Notes under the pieces: generated by a model
The model's database searches: none
What the model was told of the DNA's origin: nothing
Seen by the model: only the letters and a program-made list of their open reading frames with translations
Made by a program: the position numbers and the translations under genes
Assembly (NCBI GenBank): GCA_050260015.1
Contig: JBLNBN010000048.1
Coordinates: 1 to 19,511, forward strand
Length of the DNA: 19,511 nt
Direction of reading: 5' to 3'
From: JBLNBN01 sp050260015
GTDB taxonomy: Bacteria > Bacteroidota > Ignavibacteria > Kapaibacteriales > UBA2268
In this document: piece after piece, positions 7,467 through 14,752 of the stretch
How the letters are laid out: the number at the start of each line of letters is the position of its first letter
Numbering within the stretch: position 1 is the stretch's first letter

Positions 7467-7546
7467 TTTACAAGCGAAATTCTTAATGATGTCGACGAAT
7501 GAACCGCCATTGCAGTCTTATCATAGTTATTCCCTTCGCTTGTAAA
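7467..7546. promoter_or_regulatory. Perfect 12-bp inverted repeat with 56-base spacer
   Basis: TTTACAAGCGAA (7467-7478) and TTCGCTTGTAAA (7535-7546) are exact reverse complements. They lie upstream of both divergent genes and could be paired operator half-sites, the arms of a long hairpin, or the ends of a tiny degraded element. No other copy is seen in the window. Confidence 0.45.
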
Positions 7547-7747
7547 AAATAATTACATACTATATAAAGAATATTTTGATACATTTATTTATATTATTAA
7601 ATTTGCATACGCTAACCAATAAAATTAAAGGATTTAATACAACTTACAGAAGCTGGCGCCCTATTGGCCCTTACCTGGCATTTAATGTTATTTTATATTT
7701 ACTGAGAAGTTTATCACGACATTTTCTATTATAATTTGAGGAAGTAT

Positions 7748-9220
7748 ATGAAAAATGTGTTTTTACTTTTTTTCGCGTTAGCCGCTCTATCCTCTTGCGC
7801 GAATTTTTATACCGACGTTACCGCCGAAAAAGAGCTGGAAAGCCTGGACAGCGACGAGCCCGTATATCTCTATTACGCGGACGATCAGGACGTGCCGGAG
7901 TCCGCGACTTTCATCGGGGAATTTACGACGGAGTATAAGCCGACCTCCTACGTCGCGCCTACGCAAGAAGAACTGGCCGAATCGATCGCAAGCGAAATAC
8001 TGGACTACGGCGGCAATTTGGCCATGATCGAAAAGGACAAATCCTTAGCTACGGCATCCTACCTAAAGGGAAAAGTATATTACTACAAGTCAAATTTAAG
8101 CGCCAGCTATACTGAAGAAAAGCTTACTTCGCTCTTTAAGAGCAAAACGACCGATAAGCTGGAAGGCATTTATGAACTCCCAATTGAACAAATCGTAACC
8201 AACTACAGCGGTTACAAGATAAAATATGGCATCGTAAAAACGGACGAATCGAATTATCTCATGGTTTATCTCGGCGGGTTCGAAGATATGTTGGCGTTCT
8301 GGCGCATTCACAGGCTGGATAATTACTGGAGAGAAGGCGACATCGCGGCTTTCATCAAAAAGTCCGCAACGCCGGGTCTCTACGAGATAAGAATTGTCGA
8401 TTATAATAAATACGTTAACCAACCTACCATGGCGAAATTTGAGAACGGCTATTTCCGCACGGTTTCCAACCATGGCTTGCAATACTTCAGGCAGATACTG
8501 CCGACGACGGCGAAATACGAAGAAGTGAAAGCCGACCTGACCGGATTCGGAGTCGGCGACGGTCGCGTAGTTACTTGCTACCACGGCGTAAACGACCGCG
8601 AAAAAACCAAGGAAATTTACGTTAAAGGCATCAACGGCGATTTCGAAACAAGACATCGCGCTACGCTCGAAGCGTACGACCGCGACAACGACCTGGCGGT
8701 TATCAGGCTAAACGAGCCCGGCGCAATCCAGGACGAGACGCCGCTCTGTATCGCCAACGCGACGAAGAATCCCGGCGAAGAAGTATTTATCATGGGCTAC
8801 CCTATTTCTACTGCATTGGGCGAGGAAATTAAGATAACCAATGGTATAGTCAGCTCAACGACGGGTTATACCGGTTTGGCGAATACATACCAGATTTCCG
8901 CCCCTGCTCAACCCGGCAATAGCGGTTCTCCTTTATTCGACGCGAGCGGCAATTTAATAGGCGTCGTTAATGCGGTCGCCTCCCGGACCGATAACATCGC
9001 TTACTCGATTAAGTCAAGCTATCTTAAGGACTTCTTCGAAAAGAACAAGATCGAGTGCAAAATTCAACCCGAAAACGCGCTGAAGAGCCTCAGCCTCCCG
9101 GAAAAGGTGAGCAAGCTGCGCAAGTCGATCTATATAATTGAAGTTATCGACACGAAGCAACCCGATGACGAGGAGCATAGCAGGTATATCTATGTTTCTC
9201 CCTGGGACTATTTAGATTAA
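7748..9220 (+). CDS. Lipoprotein with C-terminal trypsin-like serine protease domain
   Basis: Product of 490 residues. The signal peptide ends in a lipobox, A-L-S-S-C with Cys17 as the lipidated residue, so the protein should be anchored in a membrane facing the periplasm or the surface. Residues about 260-435 form an S1-type (HtrA-like) chymotrypsin fold with a complete triad: H279 in T-C-Y-H-G, D315 in D-R-D-N-D-L-A-V-I and S392 in P-G-N-S-G-S-P-L. No PDZ domain follows, unlike DegP/DegQ. Residues about 36-95 (from EPVYLYY through SEILDYGGNLAMI) resemble the small domain in RcsF-like or DUF4156-like lipoproteins, where a Gly-Ala-Asn/Gly-Asn step precedes a hydrophobic strand; this is weak. 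Residues 120-255 are not recognised. I start at ATG 7748, not the in-frame TTG at 7736, because GAGGAAG at 7738-7744 is the ribosome site. A single-gene unit ending at the hairpin at 9236-9267; probably envelope protein quality control or processing. Confidence 0.85.
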   Translation: MKNVFLLFFALAALSSCANFYTDVTAEKELESLDSDEPVYLYYADDQDVPESATFIGEFTTEYKPTSYVAPTQEELAESIASEILDYGGNLAMIEKDKSLATASYLKGKVYYYKSNLSASYTEEKLTSLFKSKTTDKLEGIYELPIEQIVTNYSGYKIKYGIVKTDESNYLMVYLGGFEDMLAFWRIHRLDNYWREGDIAAFIKKSATPGLYEIRIVDYNKYVNQPTMAKFENGYFRTVSNHGLQYFRQILPTTAKYEEVKADLTGFGVGDGRVVTCYHGVNDREKTKEIYVKGINGDFETRHRATLEAYDRDNDLAVIRLNEPGAIQDETPLCIANATKNPGEEVFIMGYPISTALGEEIKITNGIVSSTTGYTGLANTYQISAPAQPGNSGSPLFDASGNLIGVVNAVASRTDNIAYSIKSSYLKDFFEKNKIECKIQPENALKSLSLPEKVSKLRKSIYIIEVIDTKQPDDEEHSRYIYVSPWDYLD

Positions 9221-9233
9221 GATTTGATAGAAT

Positions 9234-9267
9234 AAAAAAAGGGCTGCCTCCAAAGGCGGCCCTTTTT
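9234..9267. terminator. Intrinsic terminator after the protease gene, also usable in reverse
   Basis: The arms AAAAAGGGC-T-GCCT and AGGC-G-GCCCTTTTT pair with one T/G mismatch or wobble around a short loop at 9250-9253. T-runs flank it on both strands, so it ends the protease transcript (stop at 9220) and could also stop the reverse operon that ends at 9422. Confidence 0.8.
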
Positions 9268-9387
9268 CTATTAATTCAGTATACCTATTTTAGGACTACT
9301 CAATATCGTTACGACGCCCCGGCATTGGAATGCAGTATTGACGCTCCGCGTTGTCCCGCGTCATTTATTAAGCCGTTTTACGACAAA

Positions 9388-9422
9388 TAACCATTAATCA
9401 TTAACCATTAACCATTAACCAT
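9388..9422. repeat. Tandem heptamer TAACCAT, five units
   Basis: Five consecutive seven-base units: TAACCAT, TAATCAT, then three more TAACCAT. The last unit touches the stop codon of the glycosyltransferase gene (9422-9424). It is a simple-sequence repeat that could vary by slippage, altering the 3' untranslated region or, with a small shift, the end of the gene. Confidence 0.8.
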
Positions 9423-10531
9423 TACTTAAGGAACTTCGAGAATACTTCCGGCAGCGAGCCTCGATTATACTTTAACGCTGCGAGCGCGCAGCCTGCGGAG
9501 TGGTATTTTCTCTTTTCAAGGAGAGCTCGTAGCGCGATAGCGATTTGCTCGGGGAGAGCCTCCGCAGGCAGTAGAAGGCCCACGTTAGTTTCCTCCAGTA
9601 TAGCCCTGTGCGCTGGCAGATCGCTTGCAAGAACCGGCAGGCCCGCCATAATGTACTCAAATAGCTTATTAGGCAGCGAGAGCGAATACGAAAAGCTTAT
9701 TGGCTCGATAAAGCAAAGTCCTACGTCGGCGGAGCATGTGTGCTCGTGCAACTTTTCGTAGGGGACCTCGCCGCAAAAAACTACTCGCTCGCCGACTCCT
9801 TCGTCCTCCGCCAGCAGGGCCAGCTCGTCCTCGAACGGGCCGCGGCCAAGTATGCAGAGCGTGAACTCCTCGGCGTATTTAAGAGATTTCACGGCGGGAA
9901 CGAGCCCGCGTCCTTCGTGCACTGCTCCCTGGTAGAGCAGGATGCGTTGGCTTTTGGGTATAGGGAATGCTTTGTGAAGAATTTCGGAATCCATCCTCTC
10001 GCGGAAGGGCGGCAAATTCATTATTACCGGGACTTCTTTTAGATTAAACCTGTTGCGAAGGTATTCCGCGTCGAGCTCGCCGCTGGCTACTACAACGTCG
10101 GCTTTACGGATGCAAAAGCGCTCGATTGCGGAAATAACGAATTGCTTTTTCTTCGAGCCGCCGAGCGTTGCGAGCGCGGAAAATATTTCCCGCGAATCGT
10201 AAACTAGGATGGAATCGGCTGCGCGCCGCGAGAGAGTTAAAGCGAGAAGGGAATAGAGCTCCGCGGCTATGTAGTTGTCCGCGTCGATGCTCTTTAAGAT
10301 TCTTCGAACCGCGATAACGTAATCCTTCCACTGCGCGGCGACTCGCCCGGCAGCCCTGGGCAGGATTGGAACGGCTTCGTAGGGAAGGCCGAGCAGGTCG
10401 GAATTATCGCGGCAAATAACCAGCGTGCGCTTACCGAGCGCGACGCAGCTTTCGGCGAACGCGCGGGCCCGTCCGTCCGTCGCTATGTCCGATAAAGTCG
10501 CTATTACGCAGTCGTACTTTTCCCGGGACAT
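9422..10531 (-). CDS. Glycosyltransferase, GT4 family (group 1)
   Basis: Product of 369 residues with the two-Rossmann GT-B layout and no signal peptide, so cytoplasmic or membrane-associated. The N-terminal half begins with D-I-A-T-D-G-R-A (15-22). The C-terminal half has the GT4 landmarks: I-L-L-Y-Q-G-A-V-H-E-G-R-G (197-209), L-G-R-G-P (228-232), the F-x-G-x-V-P-Y-x-x-L segment (about 252-261) and the nucleotide-sugar-binding P-N-K-L-F-E-Y-I-M-A-G-L-P-V (287-300), with E292 at the position of the conserved EX7E region. It likely transfers a sugar from a nucleotide donor in lipopolysaccharide, capsule or another cell-surface glycan; donor and acceptor cannot be told from sequence. The start lies seven bases after the stop of the upstream FemAB/GNAT-like gene, so it is the last gene of the murC operon. 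The ribosome site is weak, which suggests coupling to its neighbour. Confidence 0.85.
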   Translation of the reverse strand: MSREKYDCVIATLSDIATDGRARAFAESCVALGKRTLVICRDNSDLLGLPYEAVPILPRAAGRVAAQWKDYVIAVRRILKSIDADNYIAAELYSLLALTLSRRAADSILVYDSREIFSALATLGGSKKKQFVISAIERFCIRKADVVVASGELDAEYLRNRFNLKEVPVIMNLPPFRERMDSEILHKAFPIPKSQRILLYQGAVHEGRGLVPAVKSLKYAEEFTLCILGRGPFEDELALLAEDEGVGERVVFCGEVPYEKLHEHTCSADVGLCFIEPISFSYSLSLPNKLFEYIMAGLPVLASDLPAHRAILEETNVGLLLPAEALPEQIAIALRALLEKRKYHSAGCALAALKYNRGSLPEVFSKFLK

Positions 10532-10538
10532 ATCGCGA

Positions 10539-11519
10539 TTATTTAAGTTTCAGATGGTAAGTGCTTCGGAAAATGCCTCGCGCGTTGAATCTCTCCTTGA
10601 AATAGATAAGGCTTAATGCGGGAGTCATCGGGTCCTCGGCGGCGGTGTCCTGCGAAACCCCAATATCGAACCACTCGTAGCCTTTAGCAGCCGACCAGCG
10701 AATCGATTCGTCGAGGGCGAGGAATACGGGCCGGAGCGCGCGGTGTTCGTATTTCATCATAACGTAGAAGCAGAGCGACACTTTATCGTTAACTAGAAAC
10801 AACATCGAGCCGGCCACGGGCTCCTCGTCCTTGTAAACGGTTAAAAGCTTAATGTTATTCGGGGTCAACGTCTTTAATCTGTTTAAGTCCTCGAGCGAAT
10901 GCGTCGGCTTGACGCCGTGCTTCAGCTTGTTTTCTTCGAGAATTGGGTAATACTCTTCGAAGTTGTCGCTCTCCTTTACGACTATAACGCCTTCGCGGCG
11001 AATTTTCGATATAGTTTTCTGCGCTTTTAAGTCGAAAGTCATATACGTATTTACGCCGGGGGTTAGGTCCACGGCGTGGGAGATATAGTGATTCTCGAAG
11101 TCGAACTTGCGGTAAAGCATAGCGTACTCGAGGTGCTGATTGTATACCTTCGAATAGATCAGCGGCGGAGGGATCAGGAATATCTCCTCGGTTCCCCGCG
11201 AGCGAAAGTATTCCAGCATCGCGTCTACGACTTCGAGCGCGTCGCCGAAAGCGATATCGCCCGAGACGAGCGAACCGTAGCTCGCGCCTACGGGCGACCA
11301 ATAAACCCGCCCGCCTTCCTTAAACCCGCCCGGCAGAACTGCGATCAGCTTGCCGTACTCGTCGCGGAACAATAAATGTGTAAAATCGAAGCGTCCCGGG
11401 GCGTGGTAATCCAAAAACGCCTGTTTATGGAACATTCCCCCGTTATTGGAATTGTCGACGAAAGCTTCCCATTCGGCGCGATTTTCGGCGGCGTATTCGC
11501 TTACGGCGATCCTTCCCAT
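10539..11519 (-). CDS. FemAB/GNAT-like acyl- or aminoacyl-transferase
   Basis: Product of 326 residues without a signal peptide. It has the duplicated-GNAT arrangement of the FemAB-like/BioF2-like group: a first half with W-E-A-F-V-D-N-S-N-N-G (17-27) followed by P-V-G-A-S-Y-G (76-82), and a second half with S-K-I-R-R-E-G (171-177), L-L-T-V-Y-K-D-E-E-P-V-A-G-S-M (225-239) and Y-E-W-F-D-I-G (281-287), the last matching the conserved end of this domain. Known members transfer amino acids from tRNA to peptidoglycan precursors (FemX/MurM type) or acyl groups to sugars. The position just 2 bases after murC, with GGGGA of its ribosome site inside the last murC codons, argues for an envelope role, possibly on a MurC-derived precursor; the neighbouring GT4 gene argues equally for polysaccharide modification. 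The substrate is open. Confidence 0.7.
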   Translation of the reverse strand: MGRIAVSEYAAENRAEWEAFVDNSNNGGMFHKQAFLDYHAPGRFDFTHLLFRDEYGKLIAVLPGGFKEGGRVYWSPVGASYGSLVSGDIAFGDALEVVDAMLEYFRSRGTEEIFLIPPPLIYSKVYNQHLEYAMLYRKFDFENHYISHAVDLTPGVNTYMTFDLKAQKTISKIRREGVIVVKESDNFEEYYPILEENKLKHGVKPTHSLEDLNRLKTLTPNNIKLLTVYKDEEPVAGSMLFLVNDKVSLCFYVMMKYEHRALRPVFLALDESIRWSAAKGYEWFDIGVSQDTAAEDPMTPALSLIYFKERFNARGIFRSTYHLKLK

Positions 11520-11521
11520 AT

Positions 11522-12895
11522 TTATTTCCCCGAAAGTTGATTAGCGATTTGATAAACGTTCCCTGCGCCGAGCGTCAGCAGCATATCGCCGGGCTGCAGT
11601 AATTTGCGGACCTCCTCGCCAAGCGTTGCGAAGTCCGGTAAATATACGACGTTCGTATGGCCGAATTTCGTAGCCGCGTCGGAGATTAATTTTCCTGTGA
11701 CGCCTTCGATCGGGGCCTCGCGGGCGGCATAAACGTCGGTAATAATAAGCAAATCGGCTTCGTCGAAGCACTGCCCGAACTCTTCGTAGAGATGCGCCGT
11801 GCGCGAAAATGTGTGCGGCTGGAAGAGGCAAACGATTCGGCGGTCCGGCCAGCCATTTCGTGCCGCGGAGAGAGTTGATTTAACCTCGGAGGGATGATGC
11901 GCGTAGTCGTCGACGATAAGAACGCCGTCGCGCTCGCCCTTAATATCGAAGCGGCGCAGCACTCCCGTAAAATCGCCGAGCGCCTCCACGATAACATCCC
12001 AAGCGACGCCGAGATGCCGTGCTACCGTTATCGCGCCGAGCGAATTCTTCACGTTATGAAGCCCGGGGATGCCTATCGCAACCTCGGCGCGTTCGCCCGT
12101 GGCGCGCTCCACTACGGTGTAGCGAGTTAAGTTTTCTTCGTAAGTTATGTTTTCCGCGCGTATATCCGCATGGCGGGAGAGGCCGTAGGTAACGACTGAT
12201 TTATTTATTTCGGATAGGACGGCGCGAACCCCCGCGTCGTCGAGCCCGACTGCGACGAAGCCGTAGAAAGGGACTTTATTGGCGAATTCTGCGAATGTGC
12301 GTTTCAGGTCGTCGAAGTCTTTGTATATGTCGAGATGTTCAGGCTCGATGTTGTTGAGTATAGCAATCGTGGGAAGCAATTGCAGGAACGACCGGTCGAA
12401 CTCGTCGGCTTCGACGACGGTCCATTCCCCGCCGCCCATACGCGCATTCGTCCCGCCGAAGTCGCGGAGCCTTCCGCCTACTATAACGGTAGGGTCGATG
12501 CCGGCCTTGATAAGTATTAATCCTACCATCGAGGTCGTGGTCGTCTTGCCGTGGGTGCCGCTAACGGCGAGGCAGTAGTTTAGGCGCGAGACCTCCGCAA
12601 GCATCTCTGCGCGGCGGATGAGTGGGATACCCGCGGCGCGGGCGGCCTGCGTTTCGGGATTGTCGGCTACCTTTACTGCGCTGGAGTAAACGACAACTTC
12701 CGCTTCGGCGATATTTTCAGCCGAATGGCCGTAATAGATCTTTGCGCCTTTATTTTCGAGATATTCCGTGTTCTCCGAGCGGGCTAAGTCCGAACCGCTG
12801 ACGGAAAAGCCTTGATTGATCAAAATTTCGGCGATCCCGCTCATTCCAATACCGCCGATCCCTACAAAGTGCACATTGCGTACCGATTTAAACAT
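11522..12895 (-). CDS. murC: UDP-N-acetylmuramate--L-alanine ligase MurC
   Basis: Cytoplasmic ligase that adds L-alanine to UDP-MurNAc using ATP, the first step of the peptidoglycan stem peptide. From ATG at 12895 the protein has 457 residues, normal for MurC. All three Mur-ligase domains are intact: the N-terminal nucleotide-binding G-I-G-G-I-G-M-S-G (12-20), the ATP loop S-G-T-H-G-K-T-T-T (112-120), E-A-D-E-F-D-R-S-F (162-170), N-N-I-E-P-E-H-L-D (181-189), P-G-L-H-N (277-281) and the C-terminal D-Y-A-H-H-P (330-335). I prefer ATG 12895 over the in-frame TTG at 12931 because family members begin right at this VHFVGIGG segment and the extension is Lys/Asn-rich low-value sequence. It heads a reverse operon with a FemAB-like gene and a GT4 gene and diverges from pyrG. 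It is separated here from the usual mur/fts division cluster. Confidence 0.95.
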   Translation of the reverse strand: MFKSVRNVHFVGIGGIGMSGIAEILINQGFSVSGSDLARSENTEYLENKGAKIYYGHSAENIAEAEVVVYSSAVKVADNPETQAARAAGIPLIRRAEMLAEVSRLNYCLAVSGTHGKTTTTSMVGLILIKAGIDPTVIVGGRLRDFGGTNARMGGGEWTVVEADEFDRSFLQLLPTIAILNNIEPEHLDIYKDFDDLKRTFAEFANKVPFYGFVAVGLDDAGVRAVLSEINKSVVTYGLSRHADIRAENITYEENLTRYTVVERATGERAEVAIGIPGLHNVKNSLGAITVARHLGVAWDVIVEALGDFTGVLRRFDIKGERDGVLIVDDYAHHPSEVKSTLSAARNGWPDRRIVCLFQPHTFSRTAHLYEEFGQCFDEADLLIITDVYAAREAPIEGVTGKLISDAATKFGHTNVVYLPDFATLGEEVRKLLQPGDMLLTLGAGNVYQIANQLSGK

Positions 12896-12935
12896 CTCGT
12901 TCTTATCTGTTTTTTTGTTAAAATGCGTCAATTCC

Positions 12936-12954
12936 AGACTTCAAAATTAAGTCT
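12936..12954 (-). promoter_or_regulatory. Candidate murC promoter box inside a short inverted repeat
   Basis: On the minus strand TAATTTTG (12942-12949) matches the Bacteroidota -7 consensus TAnnTTTG and would give a leader of about 40 bases for the ATG at 12895. I see no good -33 TTTG at the right distance. AGACTT (12936-12941) and AAGTCT (12949-12954) form a perfect 6-base inverted repeat around the box, a possible operator. Confidence 0.35.
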
Positions 12955-13009
12955 TTATTTGCTCAATTCTTTAATTTTTTTTAAGCTCGAAAAAATCAAC
13001 TTAAAGAAA

Positions 13010-13040
13010 TTTGTCGTAACATAAAATATAGGTATTTTTG
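13010..13040 (+). promoter_or_regulatory. Bacteroidota-type promoter for pyrG
   Basis: TTTG at 13010-13013, a spacer of exactly 19 bases, then TATTTTTG at 13033-13040 match the known -33 TTTG and -7 TAnnTTTG elements of the primary sigma factor of Bacteroidota. The predicted start of transcription lies about 30 bases before the ATG at 13077. No Shine-Dalgarno sequence is seen before that ATG; the leader is A-rich, as is usual in the phylum. Confidence 0.65.
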
Positions 13041-13076
13041 TTTTTTATCAAAGAAGAAAAATTAAAAATATAAAAC

Positions 13077-14696
13077 ATGAGCGATTCAAAAAAGATTACC
13101 CGGTACGTTTTCATAACAGGCGGCGTGCTTTCCTCGCTTGGCAAGGGCATCGCGTGTTCCTCGCTCGGCCTTCTGCTTAAGCGAAGCGGTTATAGCGTGA
13201 CGATCATGAAATTCGATCCTTATATTAACGTGGACCCCGGCACCATGAATCCGTTCCAGCACGGCGAAGTTTTCGTAACCGACGACGGCGCGGAAACGGA
13301 CCTGGACCTGGGGCACTACGAGCGATTCCTCGGCAGCTCGCTTTCCAAGCGCAACAATACTACCGCGGGGCAGGTTTACTTCGAAGTGATCACGCGCGAG
13401 CGTAAGGGCCACTACCTTGGGAAGACGGTTCAAGTCATTCCGCATATCACCGACGAAATAAAGCGCAGGATGACGCGCTTCGACGGCGAAACGGATTTCG
13501 TTCTCATCGAGATCGGCGGCACGGTAGGCGACATTGAATCGCTCCCGTTCCTCGAGGCGCAACGCCAGATGCTTTATGAGTTAGGCGGTTCCCGCGTGAC
13601 GAATATCCATTTAACGTACGTGCCGTACATTAAGTCGGCCGGCGAGCTGAAAACCAAGCCCACCCAGCACTCGGTAAAGATGCTGATGGAGTATGGTATT
13701 CGCCCGGACATACTGCTATGCCGCACGGAGCATAAGCTCGCTAAGGACATCCGCCAAAAGATCGCTCTTTTCTGCAACGTCGAGGAGAACTCCGTAATCG
13801 AAGTGCCCGACGCGGAAACGATTTACGAAGTGCCGAACATGCTCGCAAAGCGCGGGTTGACCGAGATATTGCTCAGGAAGGTCGGCATGGAAGTTCCGCA
13901 ATTAGATCTTGACGAATGGAACAAATTCGTTCAGCGCATACGCTCCCCGAAATACGAAGTTACGGTCGCTCTCGTCGGCAAGTACACGAAGTACCGCGAC
14001 TCGTATAAATCAATCATCGAGGCGTTCATCCACGCGGGGTCGATAAATAATTGCAAGGTAAACGTAGAGCTTATCAATTCAGAAGAGATCAACGCGCTTA
14101 ACGCATCCGAAAAGCTTTCGAAGCTCGACGGCGTTCTCGTAGGCCCGGGCTTCGGCAATCGCGGCATCGAGGGCAAGATTGCGGCGGTCCAATTCGCGCG
14201 CGAGAACAGGATACCTTTCTTTGGCATTTGCCTCGGCATGCAATGCGCCGTTGTGGAATTTGCGCGCAACGTATGCGGCATGGTCGGCGCGAACTCGGCG
14301 GAATTCGAGAAAAACGACTACAACGTAATCGATCTTATGGACGAGCAGCGAAACGTCAAGGAAAAGGGCGGCACAATGCGATTAGGCGCCTATCCCTGCA
14401 CGCTAAAGATTAAATCGAAAGCGCATGCGGCATATAAATCTGAAGACATATCCGAGCGCCATAGACATCGCTACGAGCTTAATAACAAGTTCCGCGACGA
14501 ATTGGAGTCCCGCGGCATGTCGCTCAGCGGACTTTCCCCCGACGGCAAGCTGGTCGAGATCATGGAATTGCCCAACCACCCGTGGTTCGTAGGCGTTCAA
14601 TTCCACCCCGAACTCAAGTCCCGCGCTGTGACCGGCCACCCGCTCTTCATCGACTTTATCAAAGCCGCCCTGGAGCATAGGCTCGCTCAGGAATAG
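13077..14696 (+). CDS. pyrG: CTP synthase (glutamine hydrolysing)
   Basis: Makes CTP from UTP, ATP and glutamine in the cytoplasm, the last step of pyrimidine nucleotide synthesis. The 539-residue length is normal. The N-terminal amidoligase domain (about 1-275) has Y-V-F-I-T-G-G-V-L-S-S-L-G-K-G (10-24) and K-F-D-P-Y-I-N-V-D-P-G-T-M (45-57) with the following H-G-E-V-F-V-T-D-D-G-A-E-T-D-L-D-L-G-H. The C-terminal class I glutamine amidotransferase domain (about 290-535) has the nucleophile Cys385 in F-G-I-C-L-G-M-Q and His510 and Glu512 in Q-F-H-P-E-L, so the triad is complete. It is a single-gene unit with its own promoter (13010-13040) and terminator (14724-14752). CTP also feeds CDP- and CMP-sugar and phospholipid synthesis, which fits the envelope theme around it, but the neighbourhood need not be functional. 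Confidence 0.97.
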   Translation: MSDSKKITRYVFITGGVLSSLGKGIACSSLGLLLKRSGYSVTIMKFDPYINVDPGTMNPFQHGEVFVTDDGAETDLDLGHYERFLGSSLSKRNNTTAGQVYFEVITRERKGHYLGKTVQVIPHITDEIKRRMTRFDGETDFVLIEIGGTVGDIESLPFLEAQRQMLYELGGSRVTNIHLTYVPYIKSAGELKTKPTQHSVKMLMEYGIRPDILLCRTEHKLAKDIRQKIALFCNVEENSVIEVPDAETIYEVPNMLAKRGLTEILLRKVGMEVPQLDLDEWNKFVQRIRSPKYEVTVALVGKYTKYRDSYKSIIEAFIHAGSINNCKVNVELINSEEINALNASEKLSKLDGVLVGPGFGNRGIEGKIAAVQFARENRIPFFGICLGMQCAVVEFARNVCGMVGANSAEFEKNDYNVIDLMDEQRNVKEKGGTMRLGAYPCTLKIKSKAHAAYKSEDISERHRHRYELNNKFRDELESRGMSLSGLSPDGKLVEIMELPNHPWFVGVQFHPELKSRAVTGHPLFIDFIKAALEHRLAQE

Positions 14697-14723
14697 TATT
14701 TATCGAATAGATAGTTAATAAAT

Positions 14724-14752
14724 AAAAATTCCGGCCAAAAGCCGGAATTTTT
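14724..14752. terminator. Bidirectional intrinsic terminator between pyrG and the GT9 gene
   Basis: AAAAATTCCGGC (14724-14735) and GCCGGAATTTTT (14741-14752) form a perfect 12-base stem with a CAAAA loop. It has a run of Ts after the stem on the plus strand. On the minus strand the stem starts immediately after the TAA stop of the GT9 gene (14753-14755), so that gene has essentially no 3' spacer. Confidence 0.9.

Larger units (their letters stand above)
7417..7747. other. Divergent intergenic region, 331 bases
   Basis: AT-rich spacer between the reverse metal operon and the forward lipoprotein protease gene, so it should hold two outward promoters. It contains a perfect 12-base inverted repeat (7467-7478 and 7535-7546), the palindrome TTGTACAA (7425-7432) and a TAnnTTTG-type box on the minus strand (7430-7437). 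I see no ORF, RNA gene or riboswitch-like structure in it. Confidence 0.6.

Noticed and set aside
8096..8656. 186-residue antisense frame within the protease gene
   Set aside because: The plus-strand protein has a full catalytic triad and lipobox; the antisense product has no recognisable features.
9388..9422. Possible CRISPR array or telomere-like repeat
   Set aside because: The units are seven bases long with no spacers, so it is a simple tandem repeat.
13086..13562. 158-residue antisense frame inside pyrG
   Set aside because: pyrG is an unambiguous conserved enzyme; the antisense frame is a codon-bias by-product.
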